Assembly (NCBI RefSeq): GCF_001758225.1
Contig: NZ_MAST01000012.1
Location: 1 to 64,000, forward strand
Source of the DNA: Humibacillus sp. DSM 29435
GTDB taxonomy: Bacteria > Actinomycetota > Actinomycetes > Actinomycetales > Dermatophilaceae
Length of the DNA: 64,000 bases
Direction: 5' to 3'
A model generated the notes under the pieces. The model saw only the letters and a program-made list of their open reading frames with translations, ran no database searches and was not told the origin of the DNA. A program made the translations under genes and the position numbers. Within the stretch, counting starts at the first letter, position 1; each line of letters starts with the position of its first letter. Positions 35,336 through 44,914 of the stretch are shown here, piece by piece.

Positions 35336-36270
35336 CGTCTGACCGCGCAGTCCGAGCGTCTGCAGGGGTGAACATGTCCCTTCCATCCCCTTGACCTGAA
35401 GATCGTCTCGAGCTCGAGGGCGAACCCGCAGCGGCCACCGGCCACATCGGGCCAGAAGCCGCGCACCGTGAGGTAGGAATCGGCGGCGGCCTGACGGTCG
35501 CGCCGACCGTCCCGCTGCTGAGCCCGCCACCCGGCGTGAGCCCTTCGTCCGTCGATCTCCACGATGACCTTGATCTCGTCGTAGACGTTGTCGCGACGCG
35601 TGCCTCCTCGCGCGGCTGCTTGCCGACGCCCGCGGGGCAACGCGTGAGCGATCTCGACATCCCGGATGTATCGACGCTCCGCACTGCTCTCGGCACCTCC
35701 CTGCACATCGCCGATCACGTCGTAGAGCAGAGACCGCGACGTCTGGGTGGGACGGTGGTCAAGAGCCTGACGCAGGTTGCGGGCCGTGGTCAGACCGAGC
35801 TGGTCGGCCCTGGCGATCAGACCGACGGCGACGTCGAGCGGTTCGCCGTGGGCGAGGTCGAAGATCGTATGCTCCACCGTGGTGCGATGCGGCCAGGCCG
35901 TCTCGTGGGTGCGGTCGATCGCATGCTTGCTGCGTCGCACGACGACACCCCTGACGGGGCCAGGATTTCGAGAGGCACCCACGACGACCTCGACGGTGGG
36001 GCCCGGAGCGGGGGCCAGTCGCCAGAGGTACGCGGCGCTGGCTCGACACAGTGCCGACGGCGTGCCGATGTGGAGCAGCACCGCCAGCGCCCTCACCTGC
36101 CAGTCGTCTCGACCGGGAACGGTGAGATACACCCCGGGATGAACCCGCACCCACCTGCCCGAGTCGACCTTCCAGCGCACCGCTTTGTCACTCAGCCCGA
36201 AGGCAAGAGCCTGCGTGCGCGTGACGAGACCGAGCTGCCCGTCGATGCGAGCGGTAAGACGCCGGTCCAT
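35329..36270 (-). CDS. AbiEi-antitoxin-like winged-helix protein with DUF559/Vsr-like C-terminus
   Basis: 313 residues. N-terminal winged helix (LVTRTQALAFGLSDKAVRWKVDSGRWVRVHPGVYLTVPG), a middle block HRTTVEHTIFDLAHGEPLDVAVGLIARADQLGLTT, and a C-terminal nuclease-like segment KVIVEIDGRRAHAGWRAQQRDGRRDRQAAADSYLTVRGFW with Glu, Asp and basic residues as in Vsr/DUF559 folds. The last 15-20 residues run into a palindromic repeat, so the native C-terminus may have been altered. No toxin gene is adjacent; the family occurs as orphans. It is framed on both sides by near-identical long palindromes, unlike any other gene here. A relative lies at 776-1711. Confidence 0.75.
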   Translation of the reverse strand: MDRRLTARIDGQLGLVTRTQALAFGLSDKAVRWKVDSGRWVRVHPGVYLTVPGRDDWQVRALAVLLHIGTPSALCRASAAYLWRLAPAPGPTVEVVVGASRNPGPVRGVVVRRSKHAIDRTHETAWPHRTTVEHTIFDLAHGEPLDVAVGLIARADQLGLTTARNLRQALDHRPTQTSRSLLYDVIGDVQGGAESSAERRYIRDVEIAHALPRGRRQAAARGGTRRDNVYDEIKVIVEIDGRRAHAGWRAQQRDGRRDRQAAADSYLTVRGFWPDVAGGRCGFALELETIFRSRGWKGHVHPCRRSDCAVRRG

Positions 36271-36322
36271 GGCCCTATCGTGATCGCCGACGACCCGGAC
36301 GCGCCTGCCTCATCCACAGGCA

Positions 36323-36372
36323 GGGTGGTGAAGGGTTTTCGCCCGCCCAGGGGCGAAAACCCTTCACCACCC
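36323..36372. repeat. Long palindromic repeat, copy B (upstream of AbiEi-like gene)
   Basis: Perfect 22-bp stem: the arm 36323-36344 begins GGGTGGTGAAGGGTTTTC and its exact complement occupies 36351-36372, around a 6-base loop GCCCAG. It shares the core GTGAAGG-TTTT-GCCC with copy A at 35284-35335. It lies 52 bp upstream of the gene start, and 26 bp beyond the stop of the permuted ROK-like gene (36399). Confidence 0.85.
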
Positions 36373-36398
36373 ACGGTGTCCCGTGCCTTGGGCTCCGG

Positions 36399-37451
36399 TC
36401 ACGCGATGTCAGGGGCGAGACTGCAGCCGATCGCCGTGCCGAGCACGATCGCGACATCCGCGTCGGGCTGCTCGACCTGAGCACCGAGCAGAGCGGCAGC
36501 GCCGTCGTGGAGCACGGTCACCGTAACGCGCCCGTTCACCGTCCGCCCGATCGCGTCGGCGAGCCCAGCCCGGAGGTCTACCTCGCCCAGCGGTGCGTAC
36601 GGACCGAGCTGGCCTGCGTACGGCTGACCAGTCCTGTCGACGTACGTGGCGATGGCCAGCGCCACCTCGACCGGCCCGGGGGACGCTGCCCGGGCCACGG
36701 CGTGCGCGATGACGTCGATGACCGCTTGGGCTCCCACGCGACCGGGGGCCGGCAAAGGCCCCAGCGTTTCGACGTGTCGGCCGTGTGCGTCACACCGCAC
36801 CAGTGCGCGCTTGATGGCCGTGCCGCCACAGTCGAGCGCGACCCCGGATGCGTGCAGCAGGGATGCCGCTCCACGCAGCCCCAGCCCAGCGGCATCCGTC
36901 GCCCTCGTGAGACGAGCGTCGACACCCATCTGCTGCAGTCGTGCACCGGCCCGGTCGACGACGTGGGCACCGAGCATCCCCCGCACGACACCACCACCGA
37001 TGACGACCCTGCGCACCGACCGCCACCTGTCCCAGTACTCCGGCGGCCAGTCGGGCCTGGCGCGCCGGGCATCCTCGGGGCCCACGATGAGGGAGGCCAC
37101 CAGTGCAGCCAGTGCGTCGCCGAGCTCGTCGGCGACGGGCAGCGCTCTCGCGTCTCCGGCCACCACCAACGCGTCCAGCGCTGCCGGCCACACGGCCGCC
37201 GCCTCCATGAGGGCAGCCGAGACCGGAGCTCCGCCGGGCAACGGCGCGACCTTGAGGCCGTGCTCGATCAGCGCGGCTACGACTTCGGGCCGGGCAGCCA
37301 TCGAGCGGGCGATGCTCCAGGTGGCCAGCCAGTCTCGGGCCGCGGTGCCCGCCAGGTGCGCCGGCAACCCGGCGAGGTCGCCGAACACGGTGGGGTTGAG
37401 GCTCGGCGACCGCAGCAGCCGCACCGGGTTCGGGGGTCGGCGCAGCGGCAT
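36399..37451 (-). CDS. ROK-like (actin-fold sugar kinase-like) protein with circularly permuted domain order
   Basis: 350 residues. Residues 95-200 match the C-terminal half of ROK kinases: a GDARALPVADELGDALAALVASL helix, the adenosine motif VVIGGG (149-154), then LTRATDAAGLGLRGAASLL. Residues 205-345 match the N-terminal half: phosphate-1 DCGGTAIKRALV (207-218), catalytic-type Asp316 in VLHDGAAALLGA and phosphate-2 VLGTAIG (336-342). The order is thus reversed relative to glucokinase or Mlc. The ROK zinc motif CXCGXXGCXE is absent. The first 90 residues are helical and unassigned. The start lies 14 bp after glyS. Whether it phosphorylates a sugar is unknown. Confidence 0.72.
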   Translation of the reverse strand: MPLRRPPNPVRLLRSPSLNPTVFGDLAGLPAHLAGTAARDWLATWSIARSMAARPEVVAALIEHGLKVAPLPGGAPVSAALMEAAAVWPAALDALVVAGDARALPVADELGDALAALVASLIVGPEDARRARPDWPPEYWDRWRSVRRVVIGGGVVRGMLGAHVVDRAGARLQQMGVDARLTRATDAAGLGLRGAASLLHASGVALDCGGTAIKRALVRCDAHGRHVETLGPLPAPGRVGAQAVIDVIAHAVARAASPGPVEVALAIATYVDRTGQPYAGQLGPYAPLGEVDLRAGLADAIGRTVNGRVTVTVLHDGAAALLGAQVEQPDADVAIVLGTAIGCSLAPDIA

Positions 37452-37465
37452 CCTCAGGTCGCGGG

Positions 37466-38860
<1,395 letters not shown>

Positions 38861-38925
38861 GAGGCTAGGTTATCGGGCTCACAGCCAGTGACCACGCCGT
38901 GTCCGACCTCACCTACGCTGAGCGC
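38861..38925. promoter_or_regulatory. Divergent leaderless promoters of glyS and the DUF6703 gene
   Basis: 65-bp gap. The minus-strand -10 TAACCT is at 38867-38872, 6 bases before the glyS ATG. The plus-strand -10 TACGCT is at 38914-38919, 6 bases before the GTG at 38926. There is no room for 5' leaders on either transcript. Confidence 0.7.
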
Positions 38926-39222
38926 GTGGCCCTTGGTTTTCGATCCCGCGTCGAGCACGCCTCCTACCCGTTGATGGAGCGGCTCAACTCGCTGCCGCGA
39001 GCCGTGTCGTTGGTCGCGCTGCTCGCTGCGCTGGCGGTCGGGCTGCTCGCGCCCCGACCCTTCGGGGGCCTCGCGTTCCTGCTTGTGACGGTCTTCGTGG
39101 GTTGGCTGCTCTTTCTCACCTGGCCCCGCCTGACGATGCCGGAGCGGATGATGCGGTTGGCGGTGCTGGTGCTGACGCTCGCCGTTGCGGTCGTGCGGAC
39201 CGTGCCCGGAACGGGCGGCTGA
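38926..39222 (+). CDS. DUF6703-type small membrane protein
   Basis: 98 residues: a short N-terminus RSRVEHASYPLMERLNSLP, then hydrophobic segments AVSLVALLAALAVGLLAP, GGLAFLLVTVFVGWLLFL and MMRLAVLVLTLAVAVVRTV, giving about three membrane helices. The pattern matches DUF6703, a small actinobacterial membrane family of unknown function. GTG at 38926 is preferred to the GTG 9 codons upstream because TACGCT is positioned exactly 6 bases before it. Confidence 0.78.
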   Translation: MALGFRSRVEHASYPLMERLNSLPRAVSLVALLAALAVGLLAPRPFGGLAFLLVTVFVGWLLFLTWPRLTMPERMMRLAVLVLTLAVAVVRTVPGTGG

Positions 39223-39228
39223 CCGAAC

Positions 39229-39262
39229 TTGACAATCGTTCTCATAATGAGAACCATTGTCA
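39229..39262 (+). promoter_or_regulatory. Double Zur box overlapping the znuA promoter
   Basis: TGACAATCGTTCTCAT (39230-39245) and ATGAGAACCATTGTCA (39247-39262) form a 16-bp inverted repeat around one A with a single mismatch. Each half resembles an actinobacterial Zur/FurB box (TGAAAATCATTTTCA type). The consensus -35 hexamer TTGACA is embedded at 39229-39234, and the structure ends 2 bases before the ATG. Zinc-bound Zur, encoded in the same operon, should repress here. Confidence 0.85.
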
Positions 39263-39264
39263 TC

Positions 39265-40239
39265 ATGAGACGAACCCTCAACCGACTGCCGATGCTCGCC
39301 GGCGCGGCTGCCCTTCTGCTGGCCGTGAGCGCGTGCGGCAGCTCCTCGGGCTCGTCCGAGGGTGGCGACAGCGGGCGGCCGGTTGTGGTGACCTCGTTCT
39401 ATCCCCTGGCGTTCGCCACCACCCAGATCGCCGGTGGAGCGGTCGACGTCTCGGTGCTGACCAAGCCCGGCGCCGAACCGCACGATCTCGAGCTCGGCGC
39501 TCAGGACATCGTGGCCATGACGAAGGCCAGGCTGGTGATCTACGCCGACGGCTTCCAGCCGGCCGTCGACGACGCCACCGCGCAGGTCGACCCGGGCCAT
39601 CTGCTCGATGTCGCAGCGGCGGCCGACCTCACCCTCGAGTCGACCGAGGACGGCCACAAGCATGGCGGCGAGAGTCCTGCCCAGCTCGCGCAGCAGGACA
39701 AAGAGCACGACCACGCCGGCAACGACCCGCACTTCTGGCTCGACCCGCTCCGCTACGCCGCGGTGGCCAAGACGATCGGGCTGCGCCTGGCCACCGACGA
39801 CCCCGCGAACGCTGCCGCCTACGGCAAGAACACCGACGCCTTCGTGGCGAAGCTGACCGCGCTCGACCGCGACTACCGGGCCGGCCTCACGTCATGCACC
39901 CACAAGGTGATCGTCACGAGCCATTCGGCCTTCGGCTACCTGGCGCAGCGGTACGGGCTCGACCAGCACGGCATCGCGGGGCTCTCCCCCGAGGTCGAGC
40001 CGAGTGCGGCCGGACTCAAGCAGATCAACGACCTCGTGCGCACCGAGGGGATCACCACCGTCTACCAGGAAACCCTGGTGGAAGGCCGCTTCGCGGAGAC
40101 GGTCGCGGCCAGCACCGGCGCGAAGCTCGCCACTCTCGACCCCATCGAGGGGATCAACGACAAGTCCGCAGGCAGCGACTACTTTGAGGTCATGCGCAGC
40201 AACCTCAAAGCCCTTCGTGCGGGCCAGGGGTGCGCGTGA
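39265..40239 (+). CDS. znuA: Zinc ABC transporter, substrate-binding lipoprotein
   Basis: 324-residue extracytoplasmic receptor of the cluster 9 (ZnuA/AdcA) family. Lipobox LLAVSACGS with lipidated Cys24. Zinc ligands are expected at His73 (EPHDLEL), His156 (GNDPHFWLD), the His in TSHSAFGYLAQRYGL and a late Asp/Glu. A His-rich loop (GHKHGG, HDHAGND, 130-156) is diagnostic of zinc rather than manganese receptors. ATG at 39265 is chosen because the two upstream in-frame starts (39229, 39247) lie inside the Zur box. First gene of znuA-znuC-znuB-zur. Confidence 0.93.
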   Translation: MRRTLNRLPMLAGAAALLLAVSACGSSSGSSEGGDSGRPVVVTSFYPLAFATTQIAGGAVDVSVLTKPGAEPHDLELGAQDIVAMTKARLVIYADGFQPAVDDATAQVDPGHLLDVAAAADLTLESTEDGHKHGGESPAQLAQQDKEHDHAGNDPHFWLDPLRYAAVAKTIGLRLATDDPANAAAYGKNTDAFVAKLTALDRDYRAGLTSCTHKVIVTSHSAFGYLAQRYGLDQHGIAGLSPEVEPSAAGLKQINDLVRTEGITTVYQETLVEGRFAETVAASTGAKLATLDPIEGINDKSAGSDYFEVMRSNLKALRAGQGCA

Positions 40240-41111
40240 CGCTCGCCCCCGCTCCCACCCCGGCGCCCACCCCGGCCCCGGCGACCGAGGCCGTGCTCAG
40301 CCTGCGTGCCGCCTCGTTCGGCTACGGTGACCGGCCCGTGCTGGCGGACGTAAACCTGATGGTGCGCCCCGGCGAGGTCGTGGCCGTACTGGGGCCCAAC
40401 GGTGCCGGCAAGTCGACGTTGATGAAAGGCATCCTGGGGCTCAACGAGCTCGTGTCGGGTTCGGTCACCCTCTTCGGCGTCCCCAGCACCGAGTTCCACG
40501 ACCGCGCCAGGATGGGCTACGTCCCCCAACGTCACACGCTCTCGGCGTCGGTCCGGGCCACGGTGGAGGAGATCGTCTCGTCGGGCCGACTGCCTCGGCT
40601 CGGCCGGCTGGGCCGGATGCGAGCCACCGACCGCCAGATCGTCGCGCGCGCCCTCGACGTGGTCGGCCTCGCCGACCGGGCCGCGACGGAGGTCAGCACG
40701 CTCTCGGGCGGCCAGCAGCGACGCGTGCTGATCGCGCGCGCGCTCGCGTCCCAACCTGACGTGCTCATCATGGACGAACCGACCGCAGGGGTCGATGCTG
40801 CGAACCAGCGCGTCCTGGCCGCAGTGCTCGAACGGCTGGCCGACCGCGACGTCACCATGGTCATCGTCACGCACGAGATCGGGGCCCTGAAGCGGCTGTT
40901 CACCCGTGTCGTCGTCGTGGATGCCGGGCGCATCCAGTTCGACGGCACCCCTCAGCAGTACGCTGCCCGGCGAACCGTGGCGCGCCACGACGACGGCAAC
41001 GGCTGCGACACCCACCCCGTCGACCAGCAGGACGGGCGCGGAACGAACCGTGGAACGCTCGCCCTGGGGCCCCTCGACCACCTCCGTGGACACCATGGGT
41101 GGTCGGCGTGA
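40230..41111 (+). CDS. znuC: Zinc ABC transporter, ATP-binding protein
   Basis: 293-residue ATPase. Walker A GPNGAGKST, Q-loop YVPQRHTL, signature LSGGQQRRVLIARAL, Walker B VLIMDEPTAGVD and switch His VTHEIG. The C-terminal 40 residues are polar and variable. The GTG at 40230 or 40236 overlaps the znuA stop (GTGA), so it is coupled to the receptor. About 18 Ala/Pro residues precede the ABC core. Confidence 0.93.
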   Translation: MRVTLAPAPTPAPTPAPATEAVLSLRAASFGYGDRPVLADVNLMVRPGEVVAVLGPNGAGKSTLMKGILGLNELVSGSVTLFGVPSTEFHDRARMGYVPQRHTLSASVRATVEEIVSSGRLPRLGRLGRMRATDRQIVARALDVVGLADRAATEVSTLSGGQQRRVLIARALASQPDVLIMDEPTAGVDAANQRVLAAVLERLADRDVTMVIVTHEIGALKRLFTRVVVVDAGRIQFDGTPQQYAARRTVARHDDGNGCDTHPVDQQDGRGTNRGTLALGPLDHLRGHHGWSA

Positions 41112-41129
41112 CCAGTAGGAGCGGCCACC

Positions 41130-42146
41130 ATGAGTGACCTGCTCAGCATCGACTTCATGCAGCGAGCACTCATCGCCGCGCTGCTCGTCGGCACCGTCGC
41201 CCCGATGGTCGGCATCTTCCTCGTTCAACGACGGCTGTCGCTCATCGGCGACGGGATGGGTCACGTGGCCCTGGCCGGAGTCGCCATCGGTCTCGTCACC
41301 GGGCAGGGGCCGGTGCTCACCGCTCTCGTCGCGGCGGTGATCGCGGCGGTCGTCATCGAGCTGTTGCGCGACCGGGGCCGCACCAACGGCGACGTCGCTC
41401 TCGCGGTGATCTTCTACGGCGGAATCGCGGCCGGGGTCGTCATCATCAGCAAGGCTCCTGACGGCACCCCGGCCAACCTGACGAAGTACCTCTTCGGCTC
41501 GATCCTGACGACCCAGCGCGAAGACCTCTACGTCTTCGCCGCGCTGGCGGCGGTGATCTCGTTCACCACCTGGGCGTTGCGGCCACGACTGTTCGCCGTG
41601 GCCAACGACGAGGAGTACGCCCGGGCCGTCGGGTTGCCGGTGCTCGCCCTCAACATCGTGCTGGCCGTGCTCACCGCGGCCACCGTCGTCATCGCGATGC
41701 GGGTCGTCGGACTGCTGCTGATCAGCGCCCTGATGATCGTGCCGAACGCCGCGGCGCAGCTGATCGCGCGCAGCTTCAGCAGCGGGGTGCGCTGGGCCGT
41801 CGCCTTCGGCCTGGTCTCGGCCGTCGGGGGGGTGGCCGTGTCGTACCCGCTCAACACCCCCTCCGGCGGCACGATCGTGCTCGTGGCCGTGGCGATCTTC
41901 ATCGTCACGGCCGCCGTCGCTGCAGCCATCGCTCGCGTGAGCCAGCACCGTCACGCCGTTGCCGAGCGCCACGACCACGAACACGGGCTCGACTGCGGTC
42001 ACCTCGCCGTTCCGCACGGTGACCACGTCGACTACGTGCACGACGGCCACCGGCACGCACCCCACGAGGGTCACTACGACGAACACGGAGACCCGCAGAC
42101 CGCCGGATCGAGCGGCGCCGAGACCACCGGAACGAGGCGAGGATGA
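41130..42146 (+). CDS. znuB: Zinc ABC transporter permease with His-rich C-terminal tail
   Basis: 338-residue permease of the ABC-3 family with about eight membrane helices: FMQRALIAALLVGTVAPMVGIFLVQRRLSLIGDGMGHVALAGVA is the conserved N-terminus, and SALMIVPNAAAQLIARSF lies near the C-terminus. After the last helix about 60 residues hold some 15 His (HRHAVAERHDHEH, HGDHVDYVHDGHRH), likely binding zinc on the cytosolic side. ATG at 41130 has TAGGAG upstream. The stop overlaps the zur ATG (ATGA at 42143-42146). Confidence 0.93.
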   Translation: MSDLLSIDFMQRALIAALLVGTVAPMVGIFLVQRRLSLIGDGMGHVALAGVAIGLVTGQGPVLTALVAAVIAAVVIELLRDRGRTNGDVALAVIFYGGIAAGVVIISKAPDGTPANLTKYLFGSILTTQREDLYVFAALAAVISFTTWALRPRLFAVANDEEYARAVGLPVLALNIVLAVLTAATVVIAMRVVGLLLISALMIVPNAAAQLIARSFSSGVRWAVAFGLVSAVGGVAVSYPLNTPSGGTIVLVAVAIFIVTAAVAAAIARVSQHRHAVAERHDHEHGLDCGHLAVPHGDHVDYVHDGHRHAPHEGHYDEHGDPQTAGSSGAETTGTRRG

Positions 42147-42547
42147 GCAGCCCCCTGACCCGACGCCCGACCCGCCAGCAGGCCGCCGTCGCAGAGCTGC
42201 TCGGCCGCAGCAACGACTTCACCTCGGCCCAGACGGTTCATGCGCGGCTGCGCGAGGCCGGCGAAGGAGTGGGGCTCGCCACCGTCTACCGCACCCTGCA
42301 GGCCATGGTCGAGGCCGGCGCCGTCGACGTGCTGCGCACCGACGACGGGGAGGCCGTCTACCGGGCCTGCTCCACCCACCACCACCACCATCTCGTGTGC
42401 CGCTCGTGCGGCAAGACCGTGGAGGTCGAGGGCCCGGCGGTCGAGACCTGGTCAGACCGCGTGGCTCAGGAGCACGGGTTCACCGAGGTGACCCACAGCC
42501 TCGAGATCTTCGGCACCTGCTCCGACTGCGCTGCAGCCCGCCCGTAG
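42143..42547 (+). CDS. zur: Zinc uptake regulator (Fur family)
   Basis: 134-residue Fur-family repressor. Winged helix TRQQAAVAELLGRSNDFTSAQTVHARLREAGEGVGLATVYRTLQ, regulatory site CSTHHHHHLVCRSCGK, and structural zinc Cys pairs CRSC and CSDC. The His/Cys pattern and its position as last gene of the znu operon identify it as Zur (FurB) rather than Fur. It is the likely ligand of the double box at 39230-39262, giving negative feedback. Confidence 0.93.
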   Translation: MSSPLTRRPTRQQAAVAELLGRSNDFTSAQTVHARLREAGEGVGLATVYRTLQAMVEAGAVDVLRTDDGEAVYRACSTHHHHHLVCRSCGKTVEVEGPAVETWSDRVAQEHGFTEVTHSLEIFGTCSDCAAARP

Positions 42548-42556
42548 CCCTCGCCG

Positions 42557-43330
42557 TCAGCTCGTCGGCACGTCGACGGCGCCTCCGTAGCGCCGGTCGC
42601 GGGCCGCGTACTCCTCGATGGCCGCCCACAGGTCGCGTCGGTCGTAGTCGGGCCAGAGCTGGTTCTGGAACACCATCTCGGCGTAGGCCGACTGCCACAG
42701 CAGAAAGTTGCTCGTGCGCTGCTCTCCCGAGCTGCGGACGAAGAGGTCGACGTCGGGCATCGTCGGCTCGTCGAGGTATCGCTGGATCGTCTTCTCGTCG
42801 ACCGAACCGGGCCGCAGACGACCGTCCTTGACGTCGTGGGCGATGCGCTGCACGGCATCCGCGATCTCGGCCCGCCCGCCGTAGTTGACGCAGAAGTAGA
42901 GGGTGAGCCCGGTGTTGTGCGCGGTGAGGTTCTGCGCGACCTCGAGCTCCTTGATGACCGAGCGCCAGAGCCGTGGTGCACGACCGACCCAGCGCATCCG
43001 CACCCCCCACTCGTTCAGCTGGTCGCGCCGCCGCCGGATGACGTCGCGGTTGAAGCCCATCAGGAACCGCACCTCATCGGGTGACCGTCGCCAGTTCTCG
43101 GTCGAGAACGCATAGGCCGACAGGTGAGTCACTCCCACCTCGATCGCGCCGGCCACGACGTCGAGCAGCGACGCCTCCCCTGCCTCGTGGCCCTTCGTTC
43201 GGGGCAGCCCGCGGGCGTTCGCCCAGCGCCCGTTGCCGTCCATCACGATGGCCACGTGCCGGGGCAGGATCTCGGCGGGAATGGTGGGGGCCGTCGCACC
43301 GCTCGGGTGCAGGAAGGGTCTGGTCGTCAT
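42557..43330 (-). CDS. uppS: Isoprenyl transferase (polyprenyl diphosphate synthase, UPP synthase family)
   Basis: cis-Prenyltransferase that makes the polyprenyl carrier of cell-wall synthesis. 257 residues with [27 protein letters not shown] (catalytic Asp in MDGNGRWA), [28 protein letters not shown] and [28 protein letters not shown] at 43330 follows CGGAG; the frame opens 19 codons earlier without signals. It follows recO on the same strand, 49 bp apart. Confidence 0.95.
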   Translation of the reverse strand: MTTRPFLHPSGATAPTIPAEILPRHVAIVMDGNGRWANARGLPRTKGHEAGEASLLDVVAGAIEVGVTHLSAYAFSTENWRRSPDEVRFLMGFNRDVIRRRRDQLNEWGVRMRWVGRAPRLWRSVIKELEVAQNLTAHNTGLTLYFCVNYGGRAEIADAVQRIAHDVKDGRLRPGSVDEKTIQRYLDEPTMPDVDLFVRSSGEQRTSNFLLWQSAYAEMVFQNQLWPDYDRRDLWAAIEEYAARDRRYGGAVDVPTS

Positions 43331-43379
43331 CGACGCTCCGGTTCTGGCTCGTGTCGCAGCTGTCGGATCCGACTGCGAG

Positions 43380-44108
43380 TCAAGCACGTTCGACGAGCCG
43401 AAGCGACCTCAACCCGCGCTCGATGTGCCACTGCAGAAAGGCGGCGACGAGGCCGTTGCCCTGGCGACGGTGACGCGGGTCGCTGGCGTCGGCGACCTCC
43501 CAGTCGCCGCTGAGCAGAGCCGCAAGCAGCACGAAGGTCTCCGGAGCCGGCGCGCTCGAGCCGGGTGGACGGCATCCGGAACACACCGCCCCTCCGGCCT
43601 GCACGTTGAAGGCGCGGTGCGGCCCGGGCGCGCCGCACTTGGCGCAGTCGTGAAAGCTCGGCGCCCACCCGGCGACGGCCAGCGACCGCAGCAGGAACGC
43701 GTCGAGCACGAGCTCGGGGTCGTGGGCGTGCTCGGCGATCGAGCGCAGTGCCCCCGCCAGCAGGAGGTACTGCTGGGTCTGCGGCTCGTGCTCCTCGGTC
43801 AGCTGTAGAGCGGTCTCGAGCATGACGGTCGCGGTGGTGTACGCCACGTAGTCGCGCGCAATCGCGTCACCGTACGGCGCAAGGGTCTCGACCTGCGTCA
43901 CCGTGTCGAGGTTGCGTCCCTCGTAGCACTGCACGTCGATGACCATCCCCGGCTCGAGGCGCGAGCCGAAGCGTGACTTCGTGCGCCGCACGCCTTTGGC
44001 GACCGCCCGCACCCGGCCCCGACTGCGGGTGAGCATCGTGATGATGCGGTCGGCCTCACCCAGCTTGTGGGTGCGCAGGACGATCGCCTCGTCTCGATAG
44101 AGCGGCAT
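43380..44108 (-). CDS. recO: DNA repair protein RecO
   Basis: Mediates RecA loading and annealing in RecFOR recombination. 242 residues: OB-fold N-terminus [48 protein letters not shown], a helical middle, and a zinc finger [28 protein letters not shown] at 44108 gives the conserved N-terminus; two earlier in-frame starts are rejected. The uppS-recO pairing is standard in actinobacteria. Confidence 0.93.
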   Translation of the reverse strand: MPLYRDEAIVLRTHKLGEADRIITMLTRSRGRVRAVAKGVRRTKSRFGSRLEPGMVIDVQCYEGRNLDTVTQVETLAPYGDAIARDYVAYTTATVMLETALQLTEEHEPQTQQYLLLAGALRSIAEHAHDPELVLDAFLLRSLAVAGWAPSFHDCAKCGAPGPHRAFNVQAGGAVCSGCRPPGSSAPAPETFVLLAALLSGDWEVADASDPRHRRQGNGLVAAFLQWHIERGLRSLRLVERA

Positions 44109-44248
44109 ACCCCTCATTGTCCACCCGACGGCGGCGCTGGGGCACCGCGCGCGCCGCGACGGCGGAGGCGAGACCGCCACGATTGCCACTAAAGCCACGA
44201 CCGTCAGCGGGGTCGAACAGGCGTTCGACCATGGGCTATCGTGGGCGG

Positions 44249-44899
44249 ATGGACCTCGCTCTCCAAGGATCCCTACTCGACCTCACCGACGAGATGACCC
44301 TGCGCGACGTCGGCACGGGGCTGCGTCGAGCCGAGCTCGGCAACGGCGCGTGGGTCGACGTGCGACCCGGGTGGCTGGCAGCCGGCGACGACCTGTTCAC
44401 CTCCCTCCTGCGCGACGTGCCCTGGCACGCCGAACGTCGCCAGATGTACGACTCCGTGGTGGCCGTGCCCCGCCTGACCAGGTTCTACGGCGCCGACGAG
44501 CGTCTCCCCCACCCGATGCTGGCCATCGCTCGTGACGCGCTCAGTGCGCACTACGCGACCGAGCTGGGCGAGCCGTTCGCCACCGCCGGCCTGTGCCTCT
44601 ACCGCGACGGCCACGACAGCGTCGCCTGGCACGGCGACCGGGTGGGCCGGTCGAGCAGCCACGACACCATGGTCGCCATCCTCTCGCTCGGGTCGGCGCG
44701 GGTGCTTGCCCTGCGGCCTCGCGACGGGGTCGGCGCCCTGCCCAGCGGCGTAAAGAGCTTGCGCTTCCCACTCGCCCATGGTGACCTCGTCGTCATGGGC
44801 GGGTCGTGCCAACGCCGTTGCGACCACGCCATCCCCAAGACCGCAGAGCCCGTCGGGCCCCGCATCTCGGTGCAGTTCCGAGTGGCGGGCGTCCGCTGA
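44249..44899 (+). CDS. AlkB-like 2-oxoglutarate/Fe(II) dioxygenase
   Basis: 216-residue dioxygenase of the AlkB DNA/RNA-demethylase family. The iron ligands are His and Asp in AWHGDRVG and His in RRCDHAIPK; the 2-oxoglutarate Arg is in PRISVQFR. The N-terminal [20 protein letters not shown] and PRLTRFYG are typical of the bacterial ALKBH2-like branch. ATG at 44249 is exactly 6 bases after TATCGT (44237-44242), hence leaderless; the upstream open frame is discarded. It ends 15 bp before the next gene. Confidence 0.9.
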   Translation: MDLALQGSLLDLTDEMTLRDVGTGLRRAELGNGAWVDVRPGWLAAGDDLFTSLLRDVPWHAERRQMYDSVVAVPRLTRFYGADERLPHPMLAIARDALSAHYATELGEPFATAGLCLYRDGHDSVAWHGDRVGRSSSHDTMVAILSLGSARVLALRPRDGVGALPSGVKSLRFPLAHGDLVVMGGSCQRRCDHAIPKTAEPVGPRISVQFRVAGVR

Positions 44900-44914
44900 C
44901 AGAGAGATGACCGG

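Noticed and set aside
40179-42086. Long minus-strand open frame across znuC-znuB
   Set aside because: Antisense shadow without start signals; both plus-strand genes are certain.
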